From NCBI RefSeq assembly GCF_046530675.1, contig NZ_CP172558.1, positions 186,001 through 250,000 on the forward strand: a DNA stretch of 64,000 bases, read 5' to 3'. A model generated the notes under the pieces. It did no database searches, was not told where the DNA came from, and saw only the letters and a list, made by a program, of their open reading frames with translations. Below are positions 43,798-51,518 of this stretch, piece by piece; the first letter of the stretch is position 1, and the number at the start of each line of letters is the position of its first letter. The stretch comes from Chitinibacter sp046530675 (lineage in GTDB: Bacteria > Pseudomonadota > Gammaproteobacteria > Burkholderiales > Chitinibacteraceae). The translations under genes were made by a program, and so were the position numbers.

Positions 43798-44574
43798 CTA
43801 GCTTGCCTTGGCAAACACCGCGCGGACGCGTTCCAGATCTTCCGGCGTATCAACGCCTGCCGCTGGTGCCTGTGACGCGCGATAAACGCCAATTTTATAG
43901 CCGTGCCACAAAACGCGCAGCTGCTCGAGCTTTTCAATATCTTCTAATCGTGACGCCGACAGCTTGGCGTACGCACGCAAAAAACCTGCCCTATAGGCGT
44001 ATATGCCGATATGCCTTTGTGCATCTAGCTCAGCGGGCAATACCCACTCTGCATCTTCATTATCATCGGCAAAAGAATCTCTATCCCACGGAATCGGCGC
44101 GCGGCTGAAATACATCGCTTGTTGCGCTGCATTGCAAACGACTTTGACCACATTCGGATTAAAAAAGTCTTCAGCACTGTCGATGTGATGGCTTGCCGTC
44201 GCCATCGCCAGGCTGGCGTCACTGGCCAGATGCGCGGCAACGGCATTGATCAGCTCGGGGTCGATCAGCGGCTCGTCGCCCTGCACATTAACGACAATCG
44301 CCTCATCCGGCAGCGCCATTCGCTCGACCATTTCGGCCAGCCTGTCGGTGCCGGACGGATGATCGGCACGAGTCAGCATAGAGGCGTAACCGGCGCTCAC
44401 CACTGCGTCTTGCACGCTCATTTCATCAGTCGCCACCATAACCAGTTTGGCGTTGGATTTAAGCGCCTGCTCGACGACACGAACGACCATCGGCTTGCCG
44501 GCAATATCAGCCAACGGCTTGTTGGGCAGGCGCGTCGATTTCAGGCGGGCGGGAATGATGGCAACGAAACTCAT
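43798..44574 (-). CDS. kdsB: 3-deoxy-manno-octulosonate cytidylyltransferase KdsB
   Basis: Makes CMP-Kdo for the inner core of lipopolysaccharide. The 258 residues start FVAIIPARLKSTRLPNKPLADIAGKPMV. They include the nucleotide and metal sites VNVQGDEPLI and SRAPIPWDRD, and IGIYAYRAGFL. Normal length. A near-perfect 49-bp repeat (43997-44045) lies inside, with one mismatched base in the left arm. Confidence 0.97.
   Translation of the reverse strand: MSFVAIIPARLKSTRLPNKPLADIAGKPMVVRVVEQALKSNAKLVMVATDEMSVQDAVVSAGYASMLTRADHPSGTDRLAEMVERMALPDEAIVVNVQGDEPLIDPELINAVAAHLASDASLAMATASHHIDSAEDFFNPNVVKVVCNAAQQAMYFSRAPIPWDRDSFADDNEDAEWVLPAELDAQRHIGIYAYRAGFLRAYAKLSASRLEDIEKLEQLRVLWHGYKIGVYRASQAPAAGVDTPEDLERVRAVFAKAS
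43997..44045. repeat. 49-bp bipartite inverted repeat, coding copy in kdsB
   Basis: GCGTAT (43997-44002) and ATACCC (44040-44045) at the standard spacing. It lies across the kdsB region encoding IGIYAYRA. Confidence 0.5.
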
Positions 44575-44607
44575 CGGCGGCGCTCTCTCTGGCTAGTTGC
44601 TTCGTTT

Positions 44608-44787
44608 TTATACTTCTTCGTCAGCAGCAAGCTGGCGCGCTTCGGATTCCAGCATCACCGGAATGCCATCCTTGATGCCAAACGCCAGACGGTCGGCTTT
44701 GCAGATCAATTCCTGCGCAGCTTTATTGAACACCAAGGGGCCTTTGCACACCGGGCAGACTAAAATCTCGAGCAATTTGGCGTCCAT
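44608..44787 (-). CDS. Trm112-like zinc-ribbon protein (YcaR type)
   Basis: A 59-residue protein reading MDAKLLEILVCPVCKGPL at the start, with CxxC at 11-14, a third Cys at 29 in LICKADRLAFGIKDGIPVML, and an acidic end. Its place between lpxK and kdsB is the classical one for this family. Eukaryotic and archaeal Trm112 activates methyltransferases; the bacterial role is unsettled. Stop TAA at 44608-44610. Confidence 0.9.
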   Translation of the reverse strand: MDAKLLEILVCPVCKGPLVFNKAAQELICKADRLAFGIKDGIPVMLESEARQLAADEEV

Positions 44788-44799
44788 GATTTACCTTTT

Positions 44800-45843
44800 T
44801 TATTTTAAATAATGATCGATTCGTTGCGCCAAATCGGGCGAAAGCACCGCTTTGATCGGCAAAACCCAGATTCTATCACTAGCCGCGCCCAGATTGAGCG
44901 CAGCGAGCTTCACCGCGTCTTTTTCGGTCACGATGATCTCACCCAGCGGCGGCAAATCAGCCAGCTCAAATGCATGATGATCGGGAAACACATGTTCGCT
45001 AAAACAAAAACCCAGCCCGGACAGCGTATTAAAAAACCGTCGCGGATTCCCAATCCCGACCACCGCGTGCAGCGGCTCGGTAAAATCGGCTGCGCTGCGC
45101 GTCTGGCCTGGGTCATTTAGCCGATAACAATGCTCCGCCTGCAAAGTCATCTGATAACTAGACCCATACCCGTCAATGTATTGCCCTATAGATGAAGCCA
45201 GCTCTGTTCTTTCAGGCAATACACCATTGATCACAACGGCGTTTACCGATTTCAGCCGTCTGATGCTTTCACGCAAAGGCCCAGCGGGCAGACGCAAACC
45301 ATTACCCAGACCGCGTGCACCATCGATCACGCAAACTTCAAAATCACGTTGCAGCGCGTAATGCTGCAAACCATCGTCGCACAGAAAAATATCCACAGCC
45401 GGATACGCCGCCAGCAATGCCCTGCCCGCCTCGGCACGTCGCCGCGCGACAAATACCGGCACATCCGTCAGCGAGCGGCGCATCAACAATGGCTCGTCGC
45501 CGACCTCTGCAGGCAGACTATCGAGCTGCACTTCCAAAGCCTGCTCGCCATCATCGCTGCGCCCGTAACCGCGCGAAATAATCCCGACGCGCCAGCCCAG
45601 CGCACTCAAGCTGCGCGAGAGCGCAATCGTCAACGGCGTCTTTCCTGTACCACCCGCAGTGATATTGCCAACAACAACGACCGGCACCGGCAAACGTATC
45701 GATGGCTTGATTTTCAACTTGAACAACAAGAGATTCACGCTCGCCAAGAGCGAAAAAACCAAGGACAGCGGCCACAGCAAAACCGCGTAGGCCGAAACGC
45801 GGGGGCGATACCAGATGCGGTGGATGAGGGATTCGAGGTTCAT
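44800..45843 (-). CDS. lpxK: Tetraacyldisaccharide 4'-kinase LpxK
   Basis: Adds the 4'-phosphate of lipid A at the inner membrane. The 347 residues have an N-terminal membrane-binding helix (about 18-42), the P-loop VGNITAGGTGKTPL, then GIISRGYGR, GDEPLLMRR, FLCDDGLQHY and FPDHHAF. Normal size. It is 12 nt upstream of the Trm112 gene. A 49-bp repeat-like site with 9-bp arms lies inside (45176-45224). Confidence 0.96.
   Translation of the reverse strand: MNLESLIHRIWYRPRVSAYAVLLWPLSLVFSLLASVNLLLFKLKIKPSIRLPVPVVVVGNITAGGTGKTPLTIALSRSLSALGWRVGIISRGYGRSDDGEQALEVQLDSLPAEVGDEPLLMRRSLTDVPVFVARRRAEAGRALLAAYPAVDIFLCDDGLQHYALQRDFEVCVIDGARGLGNGLRLPAGPLRESIRRLKSVNAVVINGVLPERTELASSIGQYIDGYGSSYQMTLQAEHCYRLNDPGQTRSAADFTEPLHAVVGIGNPRRFFNTLSGLGFCFSEHVFPDHHAFELADLPPLGEIIVTEKDAVKLAALNLGAASDRIWVLPIKAVLSPDLAQRIDHYLK
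45176..45224. repeat. 49-bp bipartite inverted repeat-like site in lpxK
   Basis: TGTATTGCC (45177-45185) and GGCAATACA (45215-45223) are perfect 9-bp arms, centred as in the other copies. They differ from the GGGTAT consensus at the two outermost positions. This arm strongly resembles the GGGTATTGC arm of the copy at 11166. Confidence 0.45.
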
Positions 45844-45940
45844 AATTAAAACTAAGGGGATATACCACTACGGCTCAAAAAAATGAGTCATGTGATAAAT
45901 CCTAACAATCGCACCTACACATATAAAAAAACGACTTTAT

Positions 45941-45954
45941 TGACTTAGATCAAA
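45941..45954. promoter_or_regulatory. Candidate FNR/Anr box
   Basis: TTGAC-TTAG-ATCAA differs from the FNR consensus TTGAT-N4-ATCAA at one base. It lies 145 bp before the small secreted protein gene. A class II layout would place the transcription start near 45990. The rest of 45844-46099 is AT-rich and has no gene. Confidence 0.45.
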
Positions 45955-46099
45955 CAAATAATCTGTCCACACAACAAAAAAACATCTAGCTTTCAATAGC
46001 TTAACTAACTTTCATGAAAGTCAGCCGAGGATTATCGACAACTGCACTCGCAAAAAAGTTACCAAGCACTTTTCTTCAATCGTCAAAGAGAGAACAGCC

Positions 46100-46333
46100 A
46101 TGGTCAATAAATTTCCAAAACTTGCATTACTGCTGATTGCTGCAGGACTGGTGATGCCTGCATTTGCAACGAATGACAACAGCGAAGCCATGAAAGCTTC
46201 AAAAGAAAAGCAAAACGCGTATATTGCCTCTCAAGCATCCAAACCTGCCAAATCAAGTAAATCTAAAAAAGCCAAACAGCCCGTTCAGGTAAATCCTGAA
46301 GATGCGGCCAAAAAAGCTGACCCCACCAAGTAA
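46100..46333 (+). CDS. Small exported lysine/serine-rich protein
   Basis: 77 residues with a Sec signal peptide (about 1-23, cut after AFA). The mature part is hydrophilic, with SKPAKSSKSKKAKQPVQ and no cysteine. No family is recognised. AGAGAG lies upstream of the ATG. It has a candidate FNR box upstream and its own terminator, so it is an independent unit. It interrupts the usual exbD-lpxK adjacency on the opposite strand. Confidence 0.65.
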   Translation: MVNKFPKLALLLIAAGLVMPAFATNDNSEAMKASKEKQNAYIASQASKPAKSSKSKKAKQPVQVNPEDAAKKADPTK

Positions 46334-46365
46334 TCGGCCCAGCTCAATACAGCTGATCTTGAGTT

Positions 46366-46396
46366 AAAAAAGCCAGGTCAATAACCTGGCTTTTTT
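46366..46396. terminator. Bidirectional terminator between the small exported protein gene and exbD
   Basis: AAAAAAGCCAGGT (46366-46378) pairs with ACCTGGCTTTTTT (46384-46396). It serves the plus-strand small gene and the minus-strand exbD. Confidence 0.88.
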
Positions 46397-46458
46397 ATTG
46401 CATCCCTAATTTGTAGTGAGCCTGTTGCTACATCACAGGATCTTCAGGCTCAACTCAA

Positions 46459-46878
46459 TCACTTCCCTGCCGTCTGCGTCGCAAAAGTCAATTTGCCATA
46501 ACCCGCCGTTCTGGCCGCTTCCATCACATTAACCACCGCCTGATGGCTGGCTTGTGCGTCAGCGTTGATGACGATCATCGGCTCGGGGTCACCCGCTGCG
46601 GCACGGCGCAGCAGCACGGCGAATTCATCGGGGCTGCCAAAGACCGCGGTTTCGCTATTGATCGCGTATTGACCATTGGCCGAAACAGCAATCTGGATGG
46701 TTTTGGTCTGCTCGACCTGTTTTTCGGCCTCAGCCGTCGGCAGATTGATTTTCAGCTCGGCAAATTTGGAATACGTCGTCGTCGCCATCAGAAAAATCAG
46801 AATCACCAGCAAGACGTCGATCAGCGGGATAAAGTTGATTTCCGGTTCGACGCGTCCGCGTCCTTTACGAAATTTCAT
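46459..46878 (-). CDS. exbD: ExbD/TolR family biopolymer transport protein
   Basis: A 139-residue inner-membrane protein. It has a short basic N-terminus, one membrane helix with the essential Asp (INFIPLIDVLLVILIFLMATTTY, about 15-37) and a periplasmic domain (about 45-139). With ExbB it uses the proton gradient to energise TonB. It follows exbB by 90 nt; that gap contains an inverted GCAGAGGCGCA/TGCGCCTCTG pair. Confidence 0.92.
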   Translation of the reverse strand: MKFRKGRGRVEPEINFIPLIDVLLVILIFLMATTTYSKFAELKINLPTAEAEKQVEQTKTIQIAVSANGQYAINSETAVFGSPDEFAVLLRRAAAGDPEPMIVINADAQASHQAVVNVMEAARTAGYGKLTFATQTAGK

Positions 46879-46968
46879 TGTTATTACCTTAAAACCTGAA
46901 AAAATCTCACGCAGAGGCGCAAATCCGTTGCAAGAAAACGCTGCGCCTCTGTGTCTCTGCGTTGGGTT

Positions 46969-47580
46969 TTAATGATGGCGATCGCCGTGAACCACTTCGA
47001 CGAGTTTGATCGCCTGCTGCTCCATTTCAACGACAAAATCATCGACCTTGCTGGCAAAGTGGCGGTAGAACATCAGCGCAGGCACTGCGACAATAATGCC
47101 AAATGCAGTGTTATAGAGCGCAATTGAAATACCGTGCGCCAAGGCGGCCGGATTACCTCCGCCGGTGGGAGATTGCGAACCAAAAATTTCGATCATACCG
47201 ATCACCGTACCAAACAAACCCAGCAGCGGTGTCACCGCAGCCAGCGTTCCGAGGGTTGACAGATAACGATTCAGATCGTGCGCGACTGCGCTGCCGGTTT
47301 CTTCAATCGACTCTTTCATGATTTCGCGCGAGCTTTTGACATTTTTCAGTCCGGCAGCAAAAACACGCCCCAGCGGGCTTGATGCAGCGAGTTTATTCAG
47401 ATTTTCAGCACTCACGCCATGTGCGCGATAATCCTGCACCACTTTTGCCAGCAAGCCGTACGGCAGAACCTGTGATTTACGCAAGGTAAGCATGCGCTCG
47501 ATAATAATGGTTACAACAGAAACTGAAGCGGCGATAATCAGCCAAATCGGCCAACCGGCAGCCTGAATGATGGCGAGCAT
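46969..47580 (-). CDS. exbB: MotA/TolQ/ExbB proton channel family protein
   Basis: 203 residues with three membrane helices: an N-terminal one (about 8-30), then a long cytoplasmic loop, then two close together (LGTLAAVTPLLGLFGTVIGMIEIF and the AFGIIVAVPALMFYRHFASKVDDF region). The TPLLGLFGTVIGM signature is the ExbB/TolQ core. No tol or tonB gene adjoins, so ExbB is preferred over TolQ from the lpxK synteny. Confidence 0.92.
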   Translation of the reverse strand: MLAIIQAAGWPIWLIIAASVSVVTIIIERMLTLRKSQVLPYGLLAKVVQDYRAHGVSAENLNKLAASSPLGRVFAAGLKNVKSSREIMKESIEETGSAVAHDLNRYLSTLGTLAAVTPLLGLFGTVIGMIEIFGSQSPTGGGNPAALAHGISIALYNTAFGIIVAVPALMFYRHFASKVDDFVVEMEQQAIKLVEVVHGDRHH

Positions 47581-47731
47581 AGAGTCTAAACCTTGTTCAA
47601 TGTGAGTCTGGAAATGCTTGGAAAGCCGCGTAACTTTAGCCGCTATTTGATTGCGGGGGAAGAGGCGTTACATGCACAAGCTCTGCTAAGCAACAGATCT
47701 GATTGGGAAAATTTAATTTACCCCCATTTTC

Positions 47732-47740
47732 TGTGGATAA
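47732..47740 (-). promoter_or_regulatory. Perfect DnaA box upstream of xseA
   Basis: TGTGGATAA is the complement of the consensus DnaA box TTATCCACA. One-mismatch relatives occur nearby (TTATCATTA near 47831, TGTGGATTA at 47911). They surround an AT-rich stretch (47815-47880). The 47581-47936 gap also contains TATAAT at 47792. Confidence 0.4.
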
Positions 47741-47936
47741 CTTTGTGAGCAACTAGCAGAAAACCCGGTTAAAGCGGCATAAACACTGGATATAATCAGT
47801 TTGACCCCGCTTATAGTAAAAATATATTTATCATTAAATTCAATAACTTAAATAACATTCATTAACTACAACATTCAAATCACCCGCAACAGGGCTTTAT
47901 CACTGGATTTTGTGGATTAATCAAGGCGTTTTTGGC

Positions 47937-49298
47937 GTGAATATCAATTTGTCAAGCCCTGCAAAAGCTGTAGTATCTGTCACACAACTGAATCGGGACG
48001 TGCGAATCCTGCTGGAAACCGGCTTTCCCAGCCTGTGGGTCGCTGGCGAGATTTCCAATTTCAAGCGTTATGATTCGGGTCATTGCTATTTCAGCCTGAA
48101 AGACGCCAATGCACAGGTTCGTTGCGTGATGTTTCGTGGCCGCGCCGCGTTGCTCGATTTTCAGCCGCGCGAAGGACTACAGGTTGAAGTGCGCGCGGTG
48201 GTTTCGCTGTACGAAGCACGCGGCGACTTCCAGCTCACCGTCGAAGCAATGCGCCCGGCCGGGCAAGGCGCTTTATTCGAGCGCTTTGAAGCCTTGAAAA
48301 AGCAGCTGTCTGAGGAAGGGCTGTTTGCCGCCGAGCGCAAACGCGCCCTGCCACATTTTCCACGCCGGATCGGCATTGTCACCTCCCCCGCCGCAGCCGC
48401 TTTGCGCGATGTATTGACGACGCTCTCGCGCCGCATGCCCAGTATTGAGATCGTTCTCTACCCCACAGCAGTGCAAGGCGCAGATGCGCCAGCACAAATT
48501 GTTCGCGCGATTGGGCAAGCCAGCGCTCGCCGCGAGATCGATACGCTGATCATCTGCCGTGGCGGCGGTAGCCTGGAAGATTTATGGTCGTTTAACGAAG
48601 AAATGGTCGCCCGCGCGATCGCCGCCTGCCCGATTCCGACCGTCAGCGGCGTCGGGCATGAAACTGATTTCACCATTGCCGATTTTGTCGCCGATGTTCG
48701 TGCGCCAACGCCGACCGCGGCGGCCGAACTGGTGAGCCCGAATCGCGCCGAACTCCGCGCGCGATTGACGCAATTGCAGCAACGCCAATATCGAATCATG
48801 CAGCACCAGCTGCAGCAGCAAATGCTCAGGCTTGATCAGCTCGGTCGCAGACTAATTCATCCGGGGCAAAAACTGGCGCAGCAACGGCAGGCATTGCAGC
48901 AAAAAAGCCGGCAATTACAGCAATTGCTCGGCTTTGGCTTGCAACAGCGTGAACAATGGTTAGCACGACTGGTATTGCGATTGAACCACCTTAAACCCCA
49001 GCCAGCACAAGCAGCGCTGGATTTGCAGCAACGCCAGATCCGCCTGCAGCGCGCAATCAGCCGAATCATCGAACAGCAACAACAGCAGCTGCATCGCGCG
49101 CAATTGCGACTAATGCCGTGGGATCCACAGCAGGTATTAGCGCGTGGTTATGCTCTGGTCAGCCGCCCCGACGGCGAACTGGTGCGCTTTGCCCATCAGC
49201 TTCGTGCGGGCGAAACTTTGAATATCCGTTTTGCCGACGAGCAAGTCAGCGTTGAGGTCAAACAGGGGCTGACCCGGCAACATGAGCTCGGTCTGTAA
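47937..49298 (+). CDS. xseA: Exodeoxyribonuclease VII large subunit
   Basis: Catalytic subunit of the single-strand-specific exonuclease VII. From GTG 47937 it is 453 residues: an OB-fold (VSVTQLNRDVRILLETGFPSLWVAGEISNF, GHCYFSLKD), the catalytic domain (GIVTSPAAAALRDVL, RGGGSLEDLWSFNEE, SGVGHETDFTIADFVAD, RAPTPTAAAELV) and a glutamine-rich coiled coil. An in-frame TTG at 47910 would add nine residues. xseB is not adjacent. Confidence 0.94.
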   Translation: MNINLSSPAKAVVSVTQLNRDVRILLETGFPSLWVAGEISNFKRYDSGHCYFSLKDANAQVRCVMFRGRAALLDFQPREGLQVEVRAVVSLYEARGDFQLTVEAMRPAGQGALFERFEALKKQLSEEGLFAAERKRALPHFPRRIGIVTSPAAAALRDVLTTLSRRMPSIEIVLYPTAVQGADAPAQIVRAIGQASARREIDTLIICRGGGSLEDLWSFNEEMVARAIAACPIPTVSGVGHETDFTIADFVADVRAPTPTAAAELVSPNRAELRARLTQLQQRQYRIMQHQLQQQMLRLDQLGRRLIHPGQKLAQQRQALQQKSRQLQQLLGFGLQQREQWLARLVLRLNHLKPQPAQAALDLQQRQIRLQRAISRIIEQQQQQLHRAQLRLMPWDPQQVLARGYALVSRPDGELVRFAHQLRAGETLNIRFADEQVSVEVKQGLTRQHELGL

Positions 49299-49423
49299 GT
49301 AGCAAAACCCGCACGGACTGATATTAAGCACGTTCTAGGTTTATCTTGCTCCCGCCTGTTGAGGCGCAAAGTGGGCTGCCCACTCCGGCGAGAATTCAAA
49401 ACTTCTCTGGATCGAATCTATCG

Positions 49424-49472
49424 AGGTATACCGCTCAAGAGTTTGCTAAAAAATGAACAGGGCGATATACCT
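49424..49472. repeat. 49-bp bipartite inverted repeat, AGGTAT variant
   Basis: AGGTAT (49424-49429) and ATACCT (49467-49472) at the standard spacing. Its right arm is part of the terminator hairpin at 49457-49494. Confidence 0.75.
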
Positions 49473-49494
49473 GCAACGGTATATCGCCCTGTTT
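49457..49494. terminator. Large bidirectional terminator hairpin
   Basis: AACAGGGCGATATACC and GGTATATCGCCCTGTT form a 16-bp perfect stem with a 6-nt loop. A T-run follows on both strands (longer on the minus strand). It closes xseA and the small minus-strand gene at 49509. Confidence 0.85.
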
Positions 49495-49508
49495 AATCAA
49501 GAAAAGAC

Positions 49509-49709
49509 TTAATTGATTGAATCGGTACTGCTTGCTTGATAGCGCTCAGTCGGATTGCTCGAAAAATGAAACACCACGGCATTGGCAAACATCGGGTCAA
49601 AGCCTTTGTCGATCATGACCTCGACAATCGACTGCGCCAGACAACCGCGCTGCAGATTATCAATAATCCAGTCCTGCCATTCAGGGGTAATTTGCGTAAA
49701 ACCGCTCAT
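49509..49709 (-). CDS. Small helical protein resembling an oxygenase N-terminal segment
   Basis: 66 residues from ATG 49709 (MSGFTQITPEWQDWI). The pattern TPEWQDWIIDNLQRGCLAQSIVEVMIDKGFDPMFANAVVF resembles the short helical module found in front of some prolyl-hydroxylase-like 2OG-Fe(II) proteins. No catalytic domain follows. GGAGGAG lies 11 nt upstream, which is rather far. ATG 49733 (MDGGEPFPM) is the alternative. It may be a free-standing small protein; the function is unknown. Confidence 0.6.
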   Translation of the reverse strand: MSGFTQITPEWQDWIIDNLQRGCLAQSIVEVMIDKGFDPMFANAVVFHFSSNPTERYQASSTDSIN

Positions 49710-50037
49710 TGGAAATGGTTCTCCTCCATCCATTATTTATGCAGATCACCGCCCCGCTTGTTTGAATTTGTAGAATGCAGAACGGTCTCGCCAGAAGCCT
49801 GATTCGCAAAAAGCGAACGCACGCTTGCAGGCGGGCACATTATTCATCTTAACCATGACCTTGTCATTATTTCTTACACGTAGCTAGGCGCAATCGTCAT
49901 GAAGATCACATCTATCGTGCGCCGCAGCACAGATAGACTGGCGGGCATCCATTGATCGTGTTAGCGGGCGCGAGCTGCTGCTGGCTGTGTTAGAATCGCG
50001 CCTTTGATTGATTGAGACCTACGGACGGGTTGGCATT

Positions 50038-51408
50038 ATGGAACTTTCAGCACTGACCGCGCTTTCGCCGCTAGACGGCCGCTACGAAAAACAACTGGCC
50101 GATTTGCGCGCCCATTTCAGTGAATACGCGCTGATTAAAAATCGCGTCACCGTCGAAGTGGCCTGGCTCAAAGCGCTGGCCAGCGAAGCTGCTCTAACTG
50201 AAATCAAGCCGTTCTCGGCAGCCACGATTGCCGAGCTGGACGCCGTCGTCGCGCAATTCAGTACCGAACACGCGCTGGAAGTCAAAACCATCGAGCGCAC
50301 GACCAACCACGATGTAAAAGCCGTTGAATACTGGCTCAAAGAGCGCCTGTCAGGCAATGCCGAAGTCTCTGCCGCCAGCGAATTTATTCACTTCGCCTGC
50401 ACGTCTGAAGACATCAACAATCTGTCGCATGCCTTGATGCTCAAAGGTGCGCGTGAAGGCGTGATGCTGCCAAAACTGGCTGAAATCATCACCAAACTGA
50501 AAGAACTCGCGCACGAATTGGCCGACGCACCGATGATGAGCCGCACGCACGGCCAGCCAGCCACACCGACGACGATGGGCAAGGAAATGGCCAACGTCGC
50601 TTTCCGTCTGGAACGTCAACTGAGCCGCATCGCCAATGTTGAATTGCTCGGCAAAATCAACGGCGCGGTCGGTAACTACAACGCGCATTTGTCAGCGTAT
50701 CCGGAATTGGATTGGGAAGGCTTCTGCCGCCGCTTTGTAGAAAGCCTCGGCATTACCTTTAACCCATACACGATCCAGATCGAGCCGCACGATTACATGA
50801 GCGAGCTGTACGACGATTTCGCGCGCGCCAATACGATTTTGATCGACATGAACCGCGACATCTGGGGCTATATCTCTCTGGGCTTCTTCAAGCAGAAAGT
50901 GAACAAAAACGAAGTCGGCTCTTCAACGATGCCGCACAAAGTGAACCCGATCGACTTCGAAAACTCCGAAGGCAATCTGGGCATCGCCAACGCCGTGCTG
51001 TTCCACCTCTCGCAGAAACTGCCTGTTTCACGCTGGCAGCGTGACCTGACCGACTCGACCGTCTTGCGCAATATGGGTGTCGGTCTGGGTTATTCATTGC
51101 TCGGCTTTGTTGCGGCATTGAAAGGTCTGAACAAACTGATGGCCAATCGCGACGCGATGATGTTCGACCTGAACAATAACTGGGAAGTCCTCGCCGAGCC
51201 GATCCAGACCGTAATGCGTCGTTACGGCGTGCCAAACCCGTACGAGCAATTGAAAGAACTGACTCGCGGCAAGACCGGCATCAGCAAGGAAGCGCTGGCG
51301 GTGTTCATCGACGGTTTGGCAATTCCTCAGGATGCCAAAGATCGCCTGAAAGCACTGACGCCAAGTACTTATTTGGGTACTGCCGAAGAGCTGGCCCGCC
51401 GTATTTAA
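50038..51408 (+). CDS. purB: Adenylosuccinate lyase
   Basis: Acts twice in purine synthesis, cleaving SAICAR and adenylosuccinate to release fumarate. The 456 residues are the long (E. coli-like) form: LSPLDGRYEKQL, TSEDINNLSHALML, SRTHGQPATPTTMGKE and the fumarase-superfamily signature GSSTMPHKVNPIDFENSEGN. I chose ATG 50038 (MELSALTAL); an upstream in-frame codon adds a non-conserved leader. A TAGAAT -10 lies at 49990. The 49734-50037 gap holds its promoter and nothing else I can support. Confidence 0.97.
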   Translation: MELSALTALSPLDGRYEKQLADLRAHFSEYALIKNRVTVEVAWLKALASEAALTEIKPFSAATIAELDAVVAQFSTEHALEVKTIERTTNHDVKAVEYWLKERLSGNAEVSAASEFIHFACTSEDINNLSHALMLKGAREGVMLPKLAEIITKLKELAHELADAPMMSRTHGQPATPTTMGKEMANVAFRLERQLSRIANVELLGKINGAVGNYNAHLSAYPELDWEGFCRRFVESLGITFNPYTIQIEPHDYMSELYDDFARANTILIDMNRDIWGYISLGFFKQKVNKNEVGSSTMPHKVNPIDFENSEGNLGIANAVLFHLSQKLPVSRWQRDLTDSTVLRNMGVGLGYSLLGFVAALKGLNKLMANRDAMMFDLNNNWEVLAEPIQTVMRRYGVPNPYEQLKELTRGKTGISKEALAVFIDGLAIPQDAKDRLKALTPSTYLGTAEELARRI

Positions 51409-51440
51409 TAGCAGGCTTGGCTTGCAGAGCCTAAGTCAAT

Positions 51441-51468
51441 AAAAACAGGCGCTTTGGGCGCCTGTTTT
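51441..51468 (+). terminator. Terminator after purB
   Basis: AAAACAGGCGC and GGCGCCTGTTTT pair around TTTG. A-rich before and T-rich after. Confidence 0.85.
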
Positions 51469-51518
51469 GACATCCATCGGATATAATCAGCCGCATGAAT
51501 TCAATGAAGGTTCTGACA

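Noticed and set aside
47720..47940. Chromosome origin before xseA
   Set aside because: Few DnaA boxes and no dnaA, gyrB, rpmH or mnmG nearby; the evidence supports at most a DnaA-binding region.
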